Assembly: GCF_030814995.1 (NCBI RefSeq)
Contig: NZ_JAUSVX010000009.1
Coordinates: 186,001 to 250,000 of the forward strand
Direction: 5' to 3'
Source: Labrys wisconsinensis
GTDB taxonomy: Bacteria > Pseudomonadota > Alphaproteobacteria > Rhizobiales > Labraceae
Length of the DNA: 64,000 bases
This document shows positions 63,713-64,000 of this stretch, piece by piece. The notes under the pieces are model-generated. The model had not been told where the DNA came from. It saw nothing but the letters and a program-made list of their open reading frames with translations, and did no database searches. Made by a program: the position numbers and the translations under genes. The first letter of the stretch is position 1, and every line of letters starts with the position of its first letter.

Positions 63713-64000
63713 ATGCAGGACCATCCGGCGCTCGCGCCGTTCGAGACCGCCTCGAGCCGCTACGAGGCGGTCTTTCTCGTTTCCTTCCAGGCGCCGGAGG
63801 ACGAGGCGGAGGCGATCCTCGATCGCCTGGCGGCCGTCGATCCCCTGGTGCTCGGCGCCTATGACCGCTGCAGCTGGCAGTCGGCGCCGGGGCTGGAGCG
63901 CTACCGGCCGCGACCGGGCGCCATGGCCGGCGCCGAGGAGGCGCTGCGCCGCCGGCCCGGCATCGTCGAGGTCTCGTTTCAGATCGGCCGCGACCCCGAG
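63713..64000 (+). CDS. YqfO/NIF3-C-terminal-like (CutA-like fold) protein, partial
   Basis: 96 residues to the window edge, starting MQDHPALAPFETASSRYEAV; GAGGG lies 7 bases before the ATG. The segment LVLGAYDRCSWQSAPGLERY resembles the YDRCSW motif of the domain inserted in YqfO/NIF3-like proteins and of stand-alone versions with a PII/CutA-like fold. Function of the stand-alone family is unknown. The end of the gene is outside the window. The operator-like palindrome at 63619-63658 suggests control by the YafY-type regulator. Confidence 0.7.
   Translation, partial: MQDHPALAPFETASSRYEAVFLVSFQAPEDEAEAILDRLAAVDPLVLGAYDRCSWQSAPGLERYRPRPGAMAGAEEALRRRPGIVEVSFQIGRDPE

Overview
The window looks like chromosome of a high-GC alphaproteobacterium, most likely of the order Hyphomicrobiales. 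The evidence is the gene order ftsW-murG-murC-murB-ftsQ-ftsA-ftsZ-lpxC-bamD-recN-ligA, the parC/recO pair, a Tad-type pilus pair and dispersed REP-like palindromes. The genus cannot be fixed from sequence alone. No rRNA, tRNA or CRISPR array was seen.

Layout. 1-4774: end of an RND efflux operon (adaptor tail, inner-membrane pump, outer-membrane lipoprotein channel). 4862-10758: a divergent GntR-type regulator and a sugar/polyol ABC importer (binding protein, ATPase, permease) with a zinc dehydrogenase; a decayed copy of the 3' end of the efflux channel gene lies just beyond it (10817-10938). 10950-13482: an AAA ATPase and an ArsR/SRPBCC/DHFR-like cassette whose promoter contains its own operator and seems to give a leaderless mRNA.

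13823-23183 is the most unusual locus. Three very small genes encode peptides with matching double-glycine leaders and unlike, lysine-containing, cysteine-free tails. They are followed by a methyltransferase of the type that carries a 'methyltransferase regulatory domain' (the architecture of rickettsial protein-lysine methyltransferases). Convergent to them is an export operon of the NHLM bacteriocin type: HlyD-like adaptor, C39-peptidase ABC transporter, second ABC transporter with a long N-terminal extension, and a cyclic-nucleotide-binding-fold protein. No cyclodehydratase, lanthionine synthetase or radical-SAM enzyme is present, so the parts list reads as a methylated-peptide secretion system. 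The enzyme's action on the peptides is inference.

23325-33690: parC, a small secreted protein, recO, an SDR dehydrogenase, divergent cytochrome P450 and aminotransferase genes, a secreted histidine phosphatase, prmA and a VapC/DUF433 toxin-antitoxin pair. 33824-40231: an aminopeptidase P, azlCD, a GH31 glycosidase and an AraC regulator. 40285-58677: ligA, a SWIB protein, a PadR regulator, recN, bamD, lpxC and the division/cell-wall cluster. That cluster is interrupted by a thioesterase and by an unrecognised gene on the opposite strand, and it has no ddl between murB and ftsQ. 58850-64000: a CarF/TMEM189-type lipid desaturase, a B3/4-domain protein, a YafY-type regulator, an AT-rich gap, TadE- and TadG-like proteins, and the start of a YqfO/NIF3-C-terminal-like gene.

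Regulatory DNA of note: inverted REP pairs (27802-27932, 44034-44240), a perfect 21-bp inverted repeat (35691-35737), related dyads in front of the YafY regulator and the last gene, and two similar 17-bp dyads 30 kb apart.
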